A stretch of DNA of 52,489 nucleotides from Citricoccus sp. CH26A (GTDB lineage: Bacteria; Actinomycetota; Actinomycetes; Actinomycetales; Micrococcaceae): contig NZ_AFXQ01000020.1 in the NCBI RefSeq assembly GCF_000224415.1, positions 1 to 52,489 on the forward strand, written 5' to 3'. Both the position numbers and the translations under genes were made by a program. Shown here piece by piece: positions 51,250-52,489 of this stretch (positions are counted from its first letter, which is position 1; every line of letters begins with the position of its first letter). The notes under the pieces were generated by a model that was given only the letters and a program-made list of their open reading frames with translations, was not told the DNA's origin and searched no databases.

Positions 51250-52062
51250 GCCCGGCGGCAGGAGCGTCCGGCGGGGCACAACGCTCTCACCGGGCATAAG
51301 CATTGGTCATCGCAAGCCGTCGGACAGACCTGGCCCGCCGGATCTTCTCCGTCCCGGGAGTGTTCGGCCTACTAGTCCTGTTCGATCCCAGGAGAGGCGG
51401 ACGCCATCGACCGGGTCGGGTGGAACCTGCCACCCGCCCCGGGGAACGCCGGTGCACCCGTAAACCGCGACTCCCGTTGTTGGCTGGGCCGTTTTCTCGA
51501 CCGCCATGCCGGTACACACAAGGGGCACAGCCGGTCCGCCCCAAGCCATGTCTCAGCCACCCTCGTTGGGGCAGGGAACGTGATTCCGGGAACGCCGGAT
51601 GAGTAGGTCTTGAGCGTGACCGGGTGCCCGGCCACGCTTAACGAAAGAATCATTATCGGCTTGTGGAAGCGCGGCAATTAGTGGGCAGGATCCACGCTAT
51701 GCAGTGATGTTTAAGCGGTGGTAAATAAGTCCAGCGCATCGCTTGCTGGTCGCCTCGAAGCGTCTTGTTGGGTGTCAATTTTCTGTCCGGTCGGCTCGGC
51801 GTCCTGAGATGGGTCGAATTCGCCCAGGGTGGTCACTGAGGGTCCACTGATGTCGCAGGCGATGGCGCCTAGGACCCTGAGATTCGGTGACGAACATTGG
51901 GCCACCGGGTCCGCGGACCTGCCGAGAGTAGACTCAGGCAGCCTCCGGTCGTACTTTTGGCTTCAACATCGGACGCTCCGATCCCGTCGGAGGGGGCGGT
52001 GATCGTGCGGTGTGGGTCGACCTTGAGGTCATTCACCTGTCGCACAGCAGAGGAGCACGACC
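51250..52062. other. Gene-poor 0.8-kb stretch between the MBL gene and the BCCT gene
   Basis: Short open frames occur on both strands but show neither ribosome sites nor coding-like composition; GC is lower than in the neighbours between about 51600 and 51900. A TAGACT -10 box lies at 51929-51934. The probable leader from about 51941 holds two mutually exclusive hairpins (51968-51982 and 51976-51992). Confidence 0.6.
51968..51992 (+). promoter_or_regulatory. Two overlapping, mutually exclusive hairpins in the BCCT leader
   Basis: ATCGGA-cgc-TCCGAT (51968-51982) and CTCCGA-tcccg-TCGGAG (51976-51992) share the segment TCCGA, so only one can form at a time. They lie 71 bases ahead of the BCCT start. 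Confidence 0.45.
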
Positions 52063-52489
52063 GTGTCCGAAGCAGAAGGCTCAGCCTCCCGCCCCCGCCG
52101 CCAGTCCGAGGGTCACCTCGAGCGCACCCGACTCGGCGGGACCGATCCGGCCGTGGACCGCCGGCGGATCCGGCAGAGCCGCGGGGACGAGTTCCGCGCC
52201 CCCCCTCACCAGCAGCGAACTGGTCCGGGGACCGTCCGAGATCAACGTCGACACCACCCCGCGGGTCAACTGGCGGGTCCTGGTCGTCTCCTCGGCGATC
52301 ATCATCGCGTTCTCCGTCTGGGCCATGCTCGCCCCGTCCAACGCCTCGTCCGTGATGCAGTCCGTGGTCACCTGGATCGCCACCAACCTCGGCTGGTACT
52401 ACGTGGTCACGGTCGTCGCCGTGATCGTGTTCATCCTGTGGGTGGCGCTGTCCAAGGAGGGCAAGGTCCGGCTCGGACCGGACCACTCG
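52063..52489 (+). pseudogene. BCCT-family transporter, N-terminal part, frameshifted and cut by the window edge
   Basis: GTG 52063 follows AGAGGAG at a 7-base spacing and opens the frame MSEAEGSASRPRR up to GDEFRAP. From there the transporter continues in the next frame: LTSSELVRGPSEINVDTTPR, then the first helix VVSSAIIIAFSVWAML and the second helix YYVVTVVAVIVFILWVALSK. The two frames meet at a run of seven C (52199-52205); removing one C joins them smoothly. No start codon in the transporter frame lies upstream near the ribosome site. It is either a real frameshift, a phase-variable tract or an assembly error. It is related to the BCCT gene at 25349. Confidence 0.82.

Noticed and set aside
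51300-51677. Overlapping short frames on both strands
   Set aside because: Arg/Pro-rich composition on every frame with no start signal; no transposase motif or terminal inverted repeats were found.
51711-51905. A 64-codon minus-strand frame in the gene-poor stretch
   Set aside because: No ribosome site, no recognisable domain, and nothing to separate it from chance; it might be a decayed gene but I cannot support it.

Overview
The window is high-GC DNA (most third codon positions G or C) with very short gene spacing, many GTG starts, HspR-type HAIR operators and several promoters whose -10 box lies only 6-8 bases before the start codon. This fits an actinobacterium, most likely a Micrococcaceae relative (Citricoccus, Kocuria, Micrococcus or Arthrobacter group). 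That placement is an inference from gene content and protein style, not from a marker gene. I saw no rRNA, tRNA, CRISPR array, insertion sequence or prophage.

Layout. 1-3.1 kb: truncated divergent gene, LysR regulator, a degenerate agmatine-deiminase homologue and a universal stress protein. 3.2-8.4 kb: 23-bp tandem repeats, a large SNF2 helicase with a SWIM zinc finger, an AI-2E/PerM-type membrane protein. 8.4-17.9 kb: ArsR-like regulator with a 38-bp dyad, acyl-CoA dehydrogenase, cupin, ZIP transporter, hypothetical gene, cyclodeaminase-like gene, then three penicillin-recognising-type serine hydrolases (one lacking its catalytic residues) around a MmcQ/YjbR gene, and a small secreted protein. 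18.0-23.6 kb: complete histidine utilisation operon hutU-hutI-hutH-hutG, every junction overlapping. 23.8-25.2 kb: divergent ohrR-ohr-gpx peroxide defence genes. 25.3-31.1 kb: BCCT transporter, MHS-type MFS transporter, metallo-beta-lactamase-fold hydrolase and its divergent LysR regulator. 31.2-34.9 kb: a 51-codon membrane peptide gene between two hairpins, then a ClpC-type AAA+ unfoldase behind two HAIR boxes. 34.9-41.0 kb: succinate-semialdehyde-type dehydrogenase, a TPP riboswitch with a thiamine ABC importer (binding protein, fused permease, ATPase), and ElaA-like acetyltransferase.

41.0-49.7 kb: a deletion scar made of two back-to-back gene remnants, a zinc-family alcohol dehydrogenase, two secreted proteins, a cold-shock gene with a long leader, a GlsB-type membrane protein, a CynX-type MFS transporter, a hypothetical gene behind a perfect CRP/GlxR palindrome, and an IlvD/Edd dehydratase coupled to a beta-hydroxyacid dehydrogenase. 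49.7-52.5 kb: two long gene-poor stretches of lower GC enclosing a Tat-lipoprotein MBL hydrolase that has lost a normal start codon, then the start of a second BCCT transporter broken by a frameshift in a run of seven C.

Themes: solute and osmolyte uptake (two BCCT genes), peroxide and protein-folding stress, amino-acid catabolism, and several decaying or repurposed genes. I did not find a defence island or an obviously new multi-gene system. The best leads are the catalytically dead agmatine-deiminase and serine-hydrolase homologues, the small peptide gene at 31.3 kb, the two MBL hydrolases in different compartments, the start-codon and frameshift lesions near the right edge, and the deletion scar at 41.0-41.5 kb.
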